Notes under the pieces: generated by a model
What the model was told of the DNA's origin: nothing
Seen by the model: only the letters and a program-made list of their open reading frames with translations
Database searches by the model: none
Made by a program: the position numbers and the translations under genes
Shown: positions 1-9,546 of the stretch, in pieces
How the letters are laid out: the number at the start of each line of letters is the position of its first letter
Numbering within the stretch: the first letter of the stretch is position 1
From: Winogradskyella sp.
GTDB taxonomy: Bacteria; Bacteroidota; Bacteroidia; Flavobacteriales; Flavobacteriaceae
Reading direction: 5' to 3'
DNA: 46,737 nt
Assembly: GCF_013213975.1 (NCBI RefSeq)
Contig: NZ_JABSST010000014.1
Location: 1 to 46,737 of the forward strand

Positions 1-28
1 CAGTATCTTCATAATCTTTATAATCCAT
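1..28 (-). CDS. Partial CDS, N-terminus only (possible Wzc-type tyrosine autokinase)
   Basis: An ATG on the minus strand at 28-26 opens a frame that runs off the left edge; only nine residues are visible (MDYKDYEDT). It starts four bases after the stop codon of the polysaccharide export lipoprotein, so it is very likely cotranscribed with it. In Flavobacteria the gene directly after a Wza-like export protein is usually the chain-length regulator/tyrosine autokinase (Wzc family), which often starts with an acidic cytoplasmic stretch. That identity is inferred from position only; the visible residues cannot prove it. Confidence 0.4.
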
Positions 29-32
29 CTTA

Positions 33-833
33 TCAAAGCGAATAAAGTATAATTACTGAGGTAATGAGTGTAATAACTGTTGCTAATGTAGTTATACTCG
101 AAACAGCTGTTTCGCCTGTACCAATAGATTTTTGCCTGAGCGGTTTTATATATATCATATCATTAGGTTGGATATAATAGTAAGGTGACTTCATTACATT
201 AACATCTGTTAAATCTAGACTGTGAATTTTCTGTCCCTGAGGATATTGTCTAATAATCATTACCTCTTTTCTATTACCAGTTACAGGTATCTCACCAGCA
301 TTGGCAATAGCCTCAAAAATATCAACACGTTCTTTATAGAGCGTTACGGTACCAGGCGAATTAATTTCACCTGTTGCAGTATATCTAAGCCCGGCTAATT
401 TTACGGTTACAAATATATTTGAGGTTTCTTTGAACTGTTCTTCAAGTAGTTTCTTTTTAATTTTATTTTCTATCTCTCTTACGGTGTAATTAAGTACATT
501 CATCTCACCTAAAATAGGAATTCTAATATTCCCATGTAAATCAACTGTAAAACCATCAAAATATGCGCGCTCAGCAATACTTGCTTGCAATACACTTTCG
601 TCACTTGTTGGATTAAAAATCTGAACATTCTCCTGATCCAAAACCTTAATTCTAATATTTAAAATATCATCAATCTGAATCCTATAAGGCTTTTGTACTT
701 CGGATAAGTTATTCGGAATTGTATCATATCCTGAATTTTCTTTATCCTGAAGATAAACTATGTCTTTATGAGGAATACATGACGACACAAGGATACAACT
801 TAGGACAATAATCAAAAGCTTTATGCTTTTCAT
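33..833 (-). CDS. Polysaccharide export outer-membrane lipoprotein (Wza-like, Poly_export/SLBB)
   Basis: 266 aa. The N-terminus is a lipoprotein signal (hydrophobic segment, then a lipobox ending at Cys19 in VSSC), so the mature protein should be anchored in a membrane by lipid. Residues about 48-145 match the polysaccharide biosynthesis/export domain (YRIQIDDILNIRI, and later GNIRIPILGEMNV), followed by an SLBB-like segment (YTATGEINSPGTVTLYKERV, 150-169). A hydrophobic C-terminal segment (about 245-266) is typical of the Bacteroidota version. The role is export of capsule or exopolysaccharide through the outer membrane, together with a Wzc-type partner that probably begins at position 28. 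A good minus-strand promoter lies 22 bases upstream. Confidence 0.9.
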   Translation of the reverse strand: MKSIKLLIIVLSCILVSSCIPHKDIVYLQDKENSGYDTIPNNLSEVQKPYRIQIDDILNIRIKVLDQENVQIFNPTSDESVLQASIAERAYFDGFTVDLHGNIRIPILGEMNVLNYTVREIENKIKKKLLEEQFKETSNIFVTVKLAGLRYTATGEINSPGTVTLYKERVDIFEAIANAGEIPVTGNRKEVMIIRQYPQGQKIHSLDLTDVNVMKSPYYYIQPNDMIYIKPLRQKSIGTGETAVSSITTLATVITLITSVIILYSL

Positions 834-855
834 GGGTAAAATAGGTGTTTACCGA

Positions 856-884
856 CAAATATAATGTATCACCAGCAATAACAA
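856..884 (-). promoter_or_regulatory. Bacteroidota-type promoter for the polysaccharide export gene
   Basis: On the minus strand, TATATTTG (863-856) fits the -7 consensus TAnnTTTG exactly, and TTG (884-882) lies 18 bases upstream, as expected for the -33 element. The -7 box is 22 bases from the ATG at 833. It sits in the divergent region before the ABC-F gene. Confidence 0.6.
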
Positions 885-934
885 AACTATTAGGTTTCTT
901 TTCGGTTTATTTCGTTCTTTGTAAAAAAATTAGT

Positions 935-2797
935 GTGAATTACCTCAACGTAGAAAATATTTCTAAGGCTTATGGCGAACTTATTCTCTTCGAAAATTTG
1001 TCGTTTAGCATTCATAAAAATCAGAAGATTGCTTTTGTAGCAAAAAACGGAAGTGGCAAAACATCCATTCTTAATATTCTTTCAGGAAAAGATACAGCTG
1101 ATCAAGGACAAATTGTAGTTAGGAAAGGCTTACGTCTGGCTTTTCTCAACCAAGAACCAGAGCTTGATATTAACTTAACCATTGAAGAGACAATTTTCGC
1201 TTCTGACATTCCTATTTTAGAGATAATTAAAAACTATGAAAAAGCTTTAAAACATCCAGAGAACACAGAGGCTTATCAAAGGGCTTTTGATGCGATGGAT
1301 CAAACAAATGCTTGGGAATTTGAAACACAATATCAGCAAACACTTTCGCAACTAAAACTTAACGATCTTAACATGAAAGTGAGTACACTTTCAGGTGGAC
1401 AAAAGAAACGATTAGCATTAGCTCAAGCACTCTTAAGTCAACCAGATATTCTCATCTTAGACGAACCAACCAACCATTTAGATCTTGAAATGATTGAATG
1501 GTTAGAGGATTATTTTGCTAAGACTCAACAAACGCTTTTTATGGTGACCCATGACCGGTATTTTTTAGAACGTGTGTGCAACGAAATCATTGAGCTAGAT
1601 CACGGTCAACTCTACACCTATAAGGGTAATTATTCTTACTATTTAGAAAAAAAAGAAGCCCGAATTGAAAATGAAGCTATAGAAACTGGTAAAGCCAAAC
1701 AACTATTTAAAAAAGAACTGGATTGGATGCGACGCCAACCCAAGGCGAGAACTACAAAATCAAAAAGTAGAATTGATGATTTCTTTGAAATAAAGAAAAA
1801 AGCACATCAACGCCGTAAAGATCATCACGTACAACTAGAGATAAATATGGAACGTCTTGGTAGTAAGATCATTGAGTTTCATAATGTTTCTAAAGCATTC
1901 AAAGACAAAAATATTCTCGATGGATTTGACTATTCCTTTAAAAAAGGAGAACGCATTGGAATCATCGGAAAAAATGGCACAGGAAAGTCAACTTTCCTAA
2001 ATTTACTTACAGGAGGTATTCAACCTGATGGTGGAAAAATTGTATTAGGAGAAACAGTAAAAATCGGATACTATACACAAGGCGGTATTACCGTAAATCC
2101 AGAGCAAAAAGTCATTGATGTCATTAGAGCCTTTGGCGACTATATTCCAATTGCAAAGGGTAGACAAATAAGTGCGCAACAATTATTAGAACGTTTTCTT
2201 TTTGATCGCAAAAAACAATATGATTTTGTTGAAAAGTTAAGTGGTGGTGAACAAAAACGACTTTACTTATGTACCGTTCTAATTCAAAATCCCAATGTAC
2301 TTATTTTAGATGAACCTACAAACGATTTAGATATTGTTACCTTAAATGTCCTTGAAAGCTTTTTAATGGACTTCCCTGGCGTGCTATTAGTAGTATCGCA
2401 TGATCGTTACTTTATGGATAAAATTGTCGACCATCTTTTTGTATTCAGGGGAAATGCCATTATCGAAGACTTTCCTGGTAATTATTCAGATTTTAGAGCA
2501 TACGATTCTAGTCAACCTAAACATGAGATAAGTGTTGAAAAATCAGATAGTTCAAAGGCCCTTAAACAAAATGAAGCACATAAATTATCCTATAATGAGC
2601 AGAAAGAATACAAAAATTTAGAATCTAAAATCCGGTCTTTAGAATTGGATAAAAAAGCGCTCGAGAGCAAGTTTAATAATCCAGAACTATCAGAAGACGA
2701 CATTAATACTTTATCCACAGAACTTCAAACGATAATAGACACTATTGAAGAAAAGGAAATGAGATGGTTTGAGTTAGCAGAAAAACTAGAACAGTAA
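935..2797 (+). CDS. ABC-F family ATPase (Uup/Ettα-like, ribosome-associated)
   Basis: 620 aa from a GTG start at 935. The frame stays open upstream to 845, but the extra 30 residues are unlike the family, while VNYLNVENISKAYGE is the usual N-terminus. Two ABC modules in tandem without membrane segments define ABC-F. Module 1 has AKNGSGKT (36-43, with Ala in place of the first Gly of Walker A), LSGGQ and ILDEPTNHLD. Module 2 has GKNGTGKS, LSGGEQ and LILDEPTNDLD. The linker between them is basic (WMRRQPKARTTKSKSR), as in RNA-contacting ABC-F proteins, and the C-terminus is a charged coiled coil like Uup. It probably acts on translating ribosomes. The stop codon overlaps the next ATG by one base (TAATG), which suggests translational coupling. 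Confidence 0.9.
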   Translation: MNYLNVENISKAYGELILFENLSFSIHKNQKIAFVAKNGSGKTSILNILSGKDTADQGQIVVRKGLRLAFLNQEPELDINLTIEETIFASDIPILEIIKNYEKALKHPENTEAYQRAFDAMDQTNAWEFETQYQQTLSQLKLNDLNMKVSTLSGGQKKRLALAQALLSQPDILILDEPTNHLDLEMIEWLEDYFAKTQQTLFMVTHDRYFLERVCNEIIELDHGQLYTYKGNYSYYLEKKEARIENEAIETGKAKQLFKKELDWMRRQPKARTTKSKSRIDDFFEIKKKAHQRRKDHHVQLEINMERLGSKIIEFHNVSKAFKDKNILDGFDYSFKKGERIGIIGKNGTGKSTFLNLLTGGIQPDGGKIVLGETVKIGYYTQGGITVNPEQKVIDVIRAFGDYIPIAKGRQISAQQLLERFLFDRKKQYDFVEKLSGGEQKRLYLCTVLIQNPNVLILDEPTNDLDIVTLNVLESFLMDFPGVLLVVSHDRYFMDKIVDHLFVFRGNAIIEDFPGNYSDFRAYDSSQPKHEISVEKSDSSKALKQNEAHKLSYNEQKEYKNLESKIRSLELDKKALESKFNNPELSEDDINTLSTELQTIIDTIEEKEMRWFELAEKLEQ

Positions 2798-3567
2798 TGC
2801 ATCAATTCATAGCTTATATAAAATTCATACTATCTGCCACAAATCAGCATGGCGTGCACTCTCCATTTATCTACAACTTTGTGACAAAGTGCCTTTATGA
2901 TAAAACTAAATATTCTGATTATGGATTAATTAATAACTATCGTCGACTATTAAAATCTTCTGATAAAATATTACAGGTTATAGACCGTGGTGAAGGCTCT
3001 AAGTCGCTGAATTCAAAGCGCCGTAAAGTAAGACGAATGGTGAATATTTCAAGTAGTTCTAAAAAAGAAGCACAACTGCTATACAGACTGAGTCAATACT
3101 TTAACATAAACACTATCCTCGAATTAGGCACCTCTTTAGGAGTTGGCACCTATGCATTTGCACTGTCAAATAAACATACAAGAGTAACTTCCATTGAAGG
3201 TTGCAAGAAGACCTCAGAATTTACACAATCAAAATTGAATATTTTAGGTATTGAAAATATAGCCTTTCAAATAGGTGCGTTTTTCGAAGCCATACCCAAT
3301 CTTAGTCAGCCATCCTATGATTGCATCTATTTTGATGGGCACCATAATAAAGTCGCTACCATTGAGTATTTTGAAATGCTTCTGCCGAAAGCAAATAACA
3401 ATTCCGTCTTTATTTTTGATGATATTTATTGGTCTAAAGGCATGACAGAAGCTTGGCAACACATTAAAAATCACGAATCTGTTAGGGTTACGGTAGACTG
3501 TTTCCATTTAGGCTTTGTATTTTTTAGAAAAGAGCAAGCCAAAGAACATTTTAAGATTAGATTGTAA
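2797..3567 (+). CDS. SAM-dependent O-methyltransferase-like protein
   Basis: 256 aa, class I methyltransferase fold. The SAM-binding glycine motif is ILELGTSLGVGTY (about residues 107-119), followed by the acidic ribose-binding position in VTSIEG and by YFDGHH and IFDDIYWS, which resemble the metal/substrate region of catechol-type O-methyltransferases. The N-terminal part (TNQHGVHSPFIYNFV) is a stretch common to Flavobacterial homologues. The substrate is unknown. It overlaps the ABC-F stop codon by one base, so the two genes are probably one transcript; nothing else in the context defines its job. Confidence 0.8.
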   Translation: MHQFIAYIKFILSATNQHGVHSPFIYNFVTKCLYDKTKYSDYGLINNYRRLLKSSDKILQVIDRGEGSKSLNSKRRKVRRMVNISSSSKKEAQLLYRLSQYFNINTILELGTSLGVGTYAFALSNKHTRVTSIEGCKKTSEFTQSKLNILGIENIAFQIGAFFEAIPNLSQPSYDCIYFDGHHNKVATIEYFEMLLPKANNNSVFIFDDIYWSKGMTEAWQHIKNHESVRVTVDCFHLGFVFFRKEQAKEHFKIRL

Positions 3568-3657
3568 CATGGCGTTAACTTTAACGTCTTATTGGCGAAC
3601 TGATTTTTTAATTCTTTTATCTTGCAAAGGATTTAAGCAACCAACACCATATAATTT

Positions 3658-4347
3658 ATGAGTGACAACGTCATTGAAATTAGAGGCATTATTCGCGATT
3701 TTAAACTAGGGCAAGAAATTGTTCATGTACTAAAAGGTATAGATCTTGATATTAAACGTGGTGAATATGTTGCCATCATGGGCCCATCAGGTTCTGGTAA
3801 ATCAACTTTAATGAATCTTCTAGGCTGTTTAGATACACCTACGGCTGGTATGTATAAACTTAACGGCAAGGATGTGAGTCAAATGACCGATGATGAGTTA
3901 GCGGATATTCGAAATACAGAAATTGGTTTCGTATTCCAAACGTTTAACTTATTACCAAGAACCACTGCCTTGGATAATGTGGCCCTACCTATGGTTTATG
4001 CTGGTGCCTCAAAGAAAGTACGTAATGATCGCGCTACTGAAGTTTTAATTGATGTAGGTTTAGAGGATCGTATGGATCATAAACCAAATCAATTATCAGG
4101 TGGACAAAGACAACGTGTTGCAGTTGGCCGAGCTCTCGTAAATAAACCTTCAATCATACTGGCTGATGAGCCAACAGGAAATCTGGACTCCAAAACAGGA
4201 ACAGAAATCATGGCACTCTTCGATCAGATTCATACCGCGGGAAACACCGTTATTATGGTAACTCACGAAGAGGATATTGCTGCACATGCTAAACGTGTTA
4301 TTCGTTTACGTGATGGTATTATTGAGAGCGACACCTTCAACAGTTAA
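3658..4347 (+). CDS. ABC transporter ATP-binding protein (LolD/MacB type)
   Basis: 229 aa, a single ATPase domain. Walker A is GPSGSGKST (residues about 41-49), the Q-loop lies in [11 protein letters not shown], the signature is [19 protein letters not shown], Walker B is [13 protein letters not shown], and the H-loop is VTHEED. The GNLDS and FNLLP forms are those of LolD/MacB/FtsE-type transporters, whose permeases (FtsX/MacB fold) act by mechanotransmission. No permease gene is adjacent, so the partner must be encoded elsewhere. The substrate cannot be named from sequence. It stands 90 bases after the methyltransferase, with a weak -7-like TTATCTTG about 35 bases upstream. Confidence 0.9.
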   Translation: MSDNVIEIRGIIRDFKLGQEIVHVLKGIDLDIKRGEYVAIMGPSGSGKSTLMNLLGCLDTPTAGMYKLNGKDVSQMTDDELADIRNTEIGFVFQTFNLLPRTTALDNVALPMVYAGASKKVRNDRATEVLIDVGLEDRMDHKPNQLSGGQRQRVAVGRALVNKPSIILADEPTGNLDSKTGTEIMALFDQIHTAGNTVIMVTHEEDIAAHAKRVIRLRDGIIESDTFNS

Positions 4348-4383
4348 TCATTTTTTATACTTCTTACTTAGAGCCATTATCCT

Positions 4384-4391
4384 TAACTTTG
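4384..4391 (+). promoter_or_regulatory. -7 box TAACTTTG, four bases before the start codon (leaderless arrangement)
   Basis: An exact TAnnTTTG match ends at 4391 and the adenosyltransferase ATG begins at 4396. With transcription starting about 4-6 bases after the box, the mRNA would begin at or next to the start codon. No clear TTG at the ideal -33 distance was seen. Confidence 0.45.
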
Positions 4392-4395
4392 CTAT

Positions 4396-4971
4396 ATGAA
4401 AGTATACACAAAGACAGGTGATAAAGGAACAACAGCGCTATTTGGTGGCACACGGGTTCCTAAACATCATATTCGCATAGAAAGTTACGGTACTGTTGAT
4501 GAACTAAATTCACACATTGGTCTTATACGTGATCAAAATATTAATCAATTGTACAAAAACACCTTGATGGAAATTCAAGACCGATTATTTACAGTTGGTG
4601 CTATCCTAGCAACAGATCCTGAAAAAGCAACACTTAAAAATGGGAAAGCAAGATTAAACATTCCTAAGATTTCGAATGCTGATATTGAAAAACTAGAAAG
4701 GGAAATGGATCTTATGGAAGATAGTTTACCGCCAATGACACACTTTGTACTTCCAGGAGGGCATCAAACGGTGTCATTCTGTCACATAGCACGTACTGTG
4801 TGTCGCAGAGCAGAGCGTTTAGCTTCTCACCTCAATGAATTAGAGCCTTTTCAACCAGAAACACTTATGTATATAAATCGTCTTTCTGATTATCTATTTG
4901 TATTGGCACGGAAGTTGTCACATGATTTGCAAGCTGAAGAGATTAAGTGGATTCCAAAAAAAGAATCGTGA
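4396..4971 (+). CDS. PduO-type cob(I)alamin adenosyltransferase
   Basis: 191 aa. It transfers the adenosyl group of ATP to cob(I)alamin, giving adenosylcobalamin in the cytoplasm. The N-terminal ATP-binding motif KTGDKGTTALFGG (5-17), the middle FVLPGGHQTVSFCHIART and the Arg-rich TVCRRAERLASHL helix are those of the PduO family, as is YINRLSDYLFVLARKL near the end. Length is normal. The MeaB GTPase at 14592 is the usual chaperone of adenosylcobalamin-dependent methylmalonyl-CoA mutase, so this enzyme most likely serves that mutase, which is not in the window. The gene appears to have its own promoter with little or no 5' leader. Confidence 0.93.
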   Translation: MKVYTKTGDKGTTALFGGTRVPKHHIRIESYGTVDELNSHIGLIRDQNINQLYKNTLMEIQDRLFTVGAILATDPEKATLKNGKARLNIPKISNADIEKLEREMDLMEDSLPPMTHFVLPGGHQTVSFCHIARTVCRRAERLASHLNELEPFQPETLMYINRLSDYLFVLARKLSHDLQAEEIKWIPKKES

Positions 4972-5073
4972 TTTTTAAGTCTTCAGTTTAGGGCTGAACA
5001 TCGAAAGAAATGAGCTCAAAAGATGAAGTTTAGACGTTCTTTTTATTATTATTTCAAATAATTTAGTTTTTTC

Positions 5074-5103
5074 TTGAATTATTCAGCTAAAAATTTATTT
5101 TTG
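5074..5103 (+). promoter_or_regulatory. Consensus Bacteroidota promoter for the DUF2795 gene
   Basis: TTG at 5074-5076, exactly 19 bases, then TATTTTTG at 5096-5103: both the -33 and -7 elements and their spacing fit the Bacteroidota consensus. The -7 box ends 22 bases before the ATG at 5126. It is the clearest promoter in the window. Confidence 0.7.
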
Positions 5104-5125
5104 CAAAAATTAAAATTACACGCAA

Positions 5126-5347
5126 ATGTATTGGACATTAGAATTAGCATCATATTTAAGTGATGCACCTTGGCCAGCAACAAAAGATGAGCTTATTGAC
5201 TATGCTATTAGAACAGGAGCACCTCTTGAAGTTGTAGAAAATTTACAAGCGATTGAAGACGAAGGAGATTCGTACGACTCAATTGAAGAAATTTGGCCAG
5301 ACTATCCAACTGACGAAGATTACCTCTGGAATGAGGACGAATATTAA
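5126..5347 (+). CDS. Small acidic DUF2795 family protein
   Basis: 73 aa, very acidic (many Asp/Glu, C-terminal tail EDYLWNEDEY). The sequence MYWTLELASYLSDAPWPATK followed by a DELIDYAIRTGAP-type helix matches DUF2795, a small family found in many bacteria and almost always present as a single small gene in Flavobacteria. Its function is not known. It has a textbook promoter and an own strong terminator, so it is a monocistronic and probably well expressed gene placed just before secA. Confidence 0.8.
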   Translation: MYWTLELASYLSDAPWPATKDELIDYAIRTGAPLEVVENLQAIEDEGDSYDSIEEIWPDYPTDEDYLWNEDEY

Positions 5348-5363
5348 CATATAATGAAATCAC

Positions 5364-5405
5364 AAAAAAAGTCTCTTGCGTTATCTTAACTGAGAGACTT
5401 TTTTT
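5364..5405 (+). terminator. Rho-independent terminator after the DUF2795 gene
   Basis: A perfect 13-bp inverted repeat: AAAAAAAGTCTCT at 5364-5376 pairs with AGAGACTTTTTTT at 5393-5405, with a 16-base loop and a T run. It separates the small gene from secA. Confidence 0.85.
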
Positions 5406-5515
5406 ATTTTCGGATTCTCTTAAAACAAGAATCCTATTAGGCCTTACAAGCCAACCATTTTACTGAAATTAACACATAGTTTGTTCACTAAGCAGGCTAT
5501 TACAAAATATTGACC

Positions 5516-8500
5516 ATGGGTATATTAGATAAAGTACTTAAAGTGTTTGTTGGAGACAAATCCAAGCAGGATGTAAGTGCTATTAAACCAATTGTAGATA
5601 AGATTAAAACCTTCGAAAGTAGCTTAGAAGCCTTATCCCACGACGCGCTTAGAGCAAAAACTATAGAATTTAAAGATAAGATTGCTGAAGCTAGAAAGCC
5701 ACTTCTAGAAAAACAAAACGAATTATTAGCAAAAGCTGAAATCACTGAAGACATTGATGAACGTGAGGATATTTACGTTGCTGCTGATAAAATAGAAGAT
5801 GACATTTACGAGGTTACAGAAGAAGTGCTTAATGACATCCTACCAGAAGCCTTTGCTGTGGTTAAAGAAACCGCAAAACGTTTTGTTCATAATCCAAAAA
5901 TTTCTGTAGTTGCAAATGCCTTTGATCGAGAGGTGTCTGGAAGTAAAGACTACGTAACATTAGACGGGGACAAAGCAGTCTGGGCTAATTCTTGGGATGC
6001 TGCTGGTAAGCCAATTACTTGGGATATGATTCACTATGACGTTCAGCTCATTGGTGGTATTGCCATGCACCAAGGTAAAATTGCTGAGATGCAAACAGGT
6101 GAAGGTAAAACCTTAGTCGCAACACTCCCTGTATACCTTAATGCACTTGCTGGTAAAGGTGTGCACCTTGTTACAGTTAACGATTATTTAGCTAAACGTG
6201 ATAGTGCTTGGATGGCTCCTATTTTTGAATTTCATGGACTCAGTGTAGATTGTATTGATTACCATACACCAAACTCTGATGCGCGTCGTAAAGCTTATAA
6301 CGCAGATATAACTTATGGTACTAATAACGAATTTGGTTTCGACTACTTACGTGATAATATGGCGCATTCACCAGAAGATTTAGTACAACGCCCACACCAT
6401 TACGCTATAGTCGATGAGGTAGATTCTGTATTAGTTGATGACGCACGTACGCCATTAATTATCTCTGGGCCAATTCCAAAAGGAGATGAACATGAATTTG
6501 ATGCGTTGAAACCCAAAGTAGAACAGATCGAATCTGTACAACGTAAATACCTTGTAGGTGTTTTAGCCGAAGCTAAAAAACTAATTACCTCAGGAGATAC
6601 CAAAGAAGGTGGATTTCAATTATTACGTGTTTACAGAGGTATCCCTAAAAACAAGGCTTTAATTAAATTCTTAAGTGAGGAAGGTGTTAAACAATTACTT
6701 CAAAAAACTGAGAATTTCTACATGCAAGATAATAATAGAGAAATGCCAAAAGTAGATGCTGAACTCTATTATGTAATTGACGAGAAAAATAATCAAGTAG
6801 AGTTAACCGACAAAGGTGTTGATTACCTCTCTGGAAAAGATAATCCAAACTTCTTCGTTATGCCAGAAATGGGTACCGAAATCGCTAAGATTGAAGAAAA
6901 GGGATTAGCAGCTGAAGAAGAGGCGGTTCTAAAGGAAGATTTATTCAGAGACTTTAGTATTAAATCAGAACGTATCCATACACTCAATCAATTATTGAAA
7001 GCTTATGCCCTTTTTGAAAAGGATGTACAGTATGTAGTTATGGATAATAAGGTGATGATCGTTGATGAGCAGACCGGTCGTATTATGGATGGTCGTCGTT
7101 ATTCAGATGGATTACACCAAGCTATAGAGGCTAAGGAGAATGTGAAAATTGAAGCTGCAACACAAACATTCGCAACAGTTACGCTTCAGAACTATTTTAG
7201 AATGTACCGCAAATTATCTGGTATGACAGGTACTGCGGTTACAGAAGCTGGTGAATTCTGGGAAATCTATAAATTAGATGTTGTTGAAATTCCAACTAAC
7301 AGACCTATCGCAAGAGATGACAGAGAAGATTTAGTTTATAAAACCAAGCGTGAAAAGTATAATGCCGTTATTGATGAAGTTGTAGGCTTGTCAAATGCTG
7401 GACGTCCAGTTCTAATTGGTACGACCAATGTTGAGATCTCAGAGTTACTTGGTAAGATGTTAAGTATTCGTAAAATACCACATAATGTACTTAACGCTAA
7501 GCAGCACAAGAAAGAAGCAGAAATCGTTGCACAAGCTGGTAATGCTGGCCAGGTAACCATAGCCACTAACATGGCAGGTCGTGGTACAGATATTAAATTG
7601 AGTGACGAAGTAAAAGAAGCAGGCGGTCTTGCTATTGTTGGTACGGAACGTCACGACTCAAGACGTGTCGATAGACAATTACGTGGTAGAGCAGGTCGAC
7701 AAGGAGATCCGGGAAGTTCACAATTTTACGTGTCTTTAGAAGATAATTTAATGCGCCTCTTTGGTTCAGAACGAATCGCTAAAATGATGGACCGTATGGG
7801 TCTTAAGGAAGGAGAAGTGATTCAGCATTCAATGATTTCAAAATCTATTGAGCGTGCTCAGAAAAAAGTAGAAGAAAACAACTTTGGTGTGCGTAAACGC
7901 TTATTAGAATATGACGATGTTATGAACGCGCAGCGTGAAGTAGTATATAAACGTCGTCGTAATGCTTTACATGGTGAGCGTCTTCGTGTGGATTTAGCCA
8001 ACATGATTTTTGATACCTCAGAAGGTATTGCAATGACTAATAAGGCAGCGAATGATTATAAAAACTTTGAGTTTGAGTTAATTCGTTACTTCTCAATGGC
8101 TTCACCAATTTCTGAAGAAGAATTCGGTAAAATGGGTGAGCAAGAGATTGCTGGAGTTATCTACAAGGAGGCCTTTAAGCACTATCGTGAAAAAATGCAG
8201 CGCGCTGCAGATTTAGCCTATCCAGTTATAGAAAACGTTTATAATACACAGCGTGATCGCTTTAAGCGTATTGTTGTACCGTTTACTGATGGTATTAAAA
8301 ACTTACAAGTAGTAACAGACTTAGAAAAAGCATACGAATCAAAGGGAACACAATTAATTAATGACTTTGAGAAGAATATTACTTTAGCCATTGTAGATGA
8401 CGCTTGGAAAACGCACTTGCGTAAAATGGATGAGTTAAAACAGTCTGTTCAGTTAGCAGTTCATGAGCAAAAGGATCCATTATTAATTTATAAGTTTGAA

Positions 8501-8872
8501 TCTTTCGAGTTATTCAAGGGCATGATTGATCAGGTTAACAAAGATGTAATTTCATTCTTGTTTAAAGGCGAAATTCCTCAGGAAACCGCGAATACAATTC
8601 AAGAAGCTAAAAAACGTCGTCAGGAGAAAACGACTGAGCAAAAAGAAGAAATCCAGAACATGGACGAACGTGCTGCGCAAAGTAGAGCCGTTGGGCAAAA
8701 TGCATCTCGCCAGCAACAAGTCGTAGAAACCATCGTTAGAGAGCAACCAAAAATTGGCCGTAACGATCGTGTAACCATTAAAAATGTCATGAGTGGTGAA
8801 AGCAAAGAAGTGAAGTATAAACAAGCCATTCCATTAATCGATAAAGGTGAATGGGTTTTAGTGATTGACTAA
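5516..8872 (+). CDS. secA: Preprotein translocase motor ATPase SecA
   Basis: 1118 aa from ATG 5516. A TTG two codons upstream (5510) is also open, but MGILDKVLKVF is the normal SecA N-terminus. The protein drives export of unfolded preproteins through SecYEG. Visible motifs: Walker A QTGEGKT (193-199), DEVD box (300-303) followed by DDARTPLIISG, the mid-protein GMTGTA region, and helicase motifs NMAGRGTDI and GRAGRQGDPGSSQF. Bacteroidota SecA proteins are longer than the E. coli form because of insertions in the NBD1 region, consistent with this length. The C-terminus ends in GEWVLVID and lacks the Cys-rich zinc motif used for SecB binding in Proteobacteria; this is normal for the phylum. A terminator follows the stop codon. 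Confidence 0.98.
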   Translation: MGILDKVLKVFVGDKSKQDVSAIKPIVDKIKTFESSLEALSHDALRAKTIEFKDKIAEARKPLLEKQNELLAKAEITEDIDEREDIYVAADKIEDDIYEVTEEVLNDILPEAFAVVKETAKRFVHNPKISVVANAFDREVSGSKDYVTLDGDKAVWANSWDAAGKPITWDMIHYDVQLIGGIAMHQGKIAEMQTGEGKTLVATLPVYLNALAGKGVHLVTVNDYLAKRDSAWMAPIFEFHGLSVDCIDYHTPNSDARRKAYNADITYGTNNEFGFDYLRDNMAHSPEDLVQRPHHYAIVDEVDSVLVDDARTPLIISGPIPKGDEHEFDALKPKVEQIESVQRKYLVGVLAEAKKLITSGDTKEGGFQLLRVYRGIPKNKALIKFLSEEGVKQLLQKTENFYMQDNNREMPKVDAELYYVIDEKNNQVELTDKGVDYLSGKDNPNFFVMPEMGTEIAKIEEKGLAAEEEAVLKEDLFRDFSIKSERIHTLNQLLKAYALFEKDVQYVVMDNKVMIVDEQTGRIMDGRRYSDGLHQAIEAKENVKIEAATQTFATVTLQNYFRMYRKLSGMTGTAVTEAGEFWEIYKLDVVEIPTNRPIARDDREDLVYKTKREKYNAVIDEVVGLSNAGRPVLIGTTNVEISELLGKMLSIRKIPHNVLNAKQHKKEAEIVAQAGNAGQVTIATNMAGRGTDIKLSDEVKEAGGLAIVGTERHDSRRVDRQLRGRAGRQGDPGSSQFYVSLEDNLMRLFGSERIAKMMDRMGLKEGEVIQHSMISKSIERAQKKVEENNFGVRKRLLEYDDVMNAQREVVYKRRRNALHGERLRVDLANMIFDTSEGIAMTNKAANDYKNFEFELIRYFSMASPISEEEFGKMGEQEIAGVIYKEAFKHYREKMQRAADLAYPVIENVYNTQRDRFKRIVVPFTDGIKNLQVVTDLEKAYESKGTQLINDFEKNITLAIVDDAWKTHLRKMDELKQSVQLAVHEQKDPLLIYKFESFELFKGMIDQVNKDVISFLFKGEIPQETANTIQEAKKRRQEKTTEQKEEIQNMDERAAQSRAVGQNASRQQQVVETIVREQPKIGRNDRVTIKNVMSGESKEVKYKQAIPLIDKGEWVLVID

Positions 8873-8895
8873 AAATTAGTTTGAATTATATATTT

Positions 8896-8927
8896 AAAAA
8901 TCCTGATGTAATGCATCGGGATTTTTT
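8896..8927 (+). terminator. Rho-independent terminator after secA
   Basis: AAAAATCCTGATG (8896-8908) pairs with CATCGGGATTTTT (8914-8926), with one G-T pair, a five-base loop and a trailing T run. It ends 11 bases before the next ATG. Confidence 0.85.
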
Positions 8928-8937
8928 ATTTTAAGAC

Positions 8938-9486
8938 ATGAAACGTTTTTATCTCATTCTTTTTATAATACCGTATTTAATCCTTGTTAACTGCAAAAAC
9001 GAAAGAGATTCTGCCCACTTAACTCTTTATGAGACTAAAAGTATTACTTGCACAGACGATGCTTGCAAAGGAACTTACCAAGGTGAAGAGTTTATTAACG
9101 GTGATGATGTTGCACACCAATTCTCTAATTCAATGTCCACCAAGGTTGGTGATGAACTTAAAAAATTATACCAAGAAGGCAAATATGTCATGGTAGATTT
9201 TGATAAAATTATAATGACTACTGATGGCATGGGTTCTGGTATTGTAACTTATTTTTTGGAAATTCCTTTTAAACGTGTTGAAGAGAAATGTAAAGCCTAT
9301 ACCTCTTTTGACCATGTTGGTGGTTGGGGCCAAGCTCCTACCCTTTGTCAAAGAAAAGAACAACTAAAAAAATGTACTAATAGAAGAACACGAACTTTAA
9401 TATTAGTGATTTAAAAATAACCAAAGAGAGCTTACAAGAGTATTGGATACAGTGGAAAAAATAAAGTCATCCGAGCCGAGTGTTGA
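8938..9486 (+). pseudogene. Frameshifted lipoprotein gene (unknown family)
   Basis: The frame from ATG 8938 reads 158 aa to 9414: a lipoprotein signal (YLILVNC, Cys19) and a soluble domain with several Cys (SITCTDDACKGTYQGEEF, and the later VGGWGQAPTLC). The last residues of that frame are unlike the rest. Removing one A from the A7 run at 9366-9372, one T from 9396-9398 and one A from the A6 run at 9456-9461 restores one continuous frame, with LKNVLIEEHELNISDLKITK, then a segment ending EYWIQWKNKVIRAEC, and a stop at 9484-9486. The natural protein would therefore be about 182 aa. The family is not one I recognise. Either the gene is decaying or the sequence has homopolymer errors here; two neighbouring frames are also broken. 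Confidence 0.7.
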
Positions 9487-9546
9487 TAAAAATGATACTT
9501 TAGCTTTCTGAGAATAATTTGGTATGACTCTATAGATAATTTCACA

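Noticed and set aside
2711..2719. Perfect DnaA box TTATCCACA
   Set aside because: It lies alone inside the ABC-F coding region with no cluster of boxes around it.
7336..7572. Minus-strand frames inside secA and other long genes
   Set aside because: They overlap strongly conserved coding sequence in other frames and have no family features.
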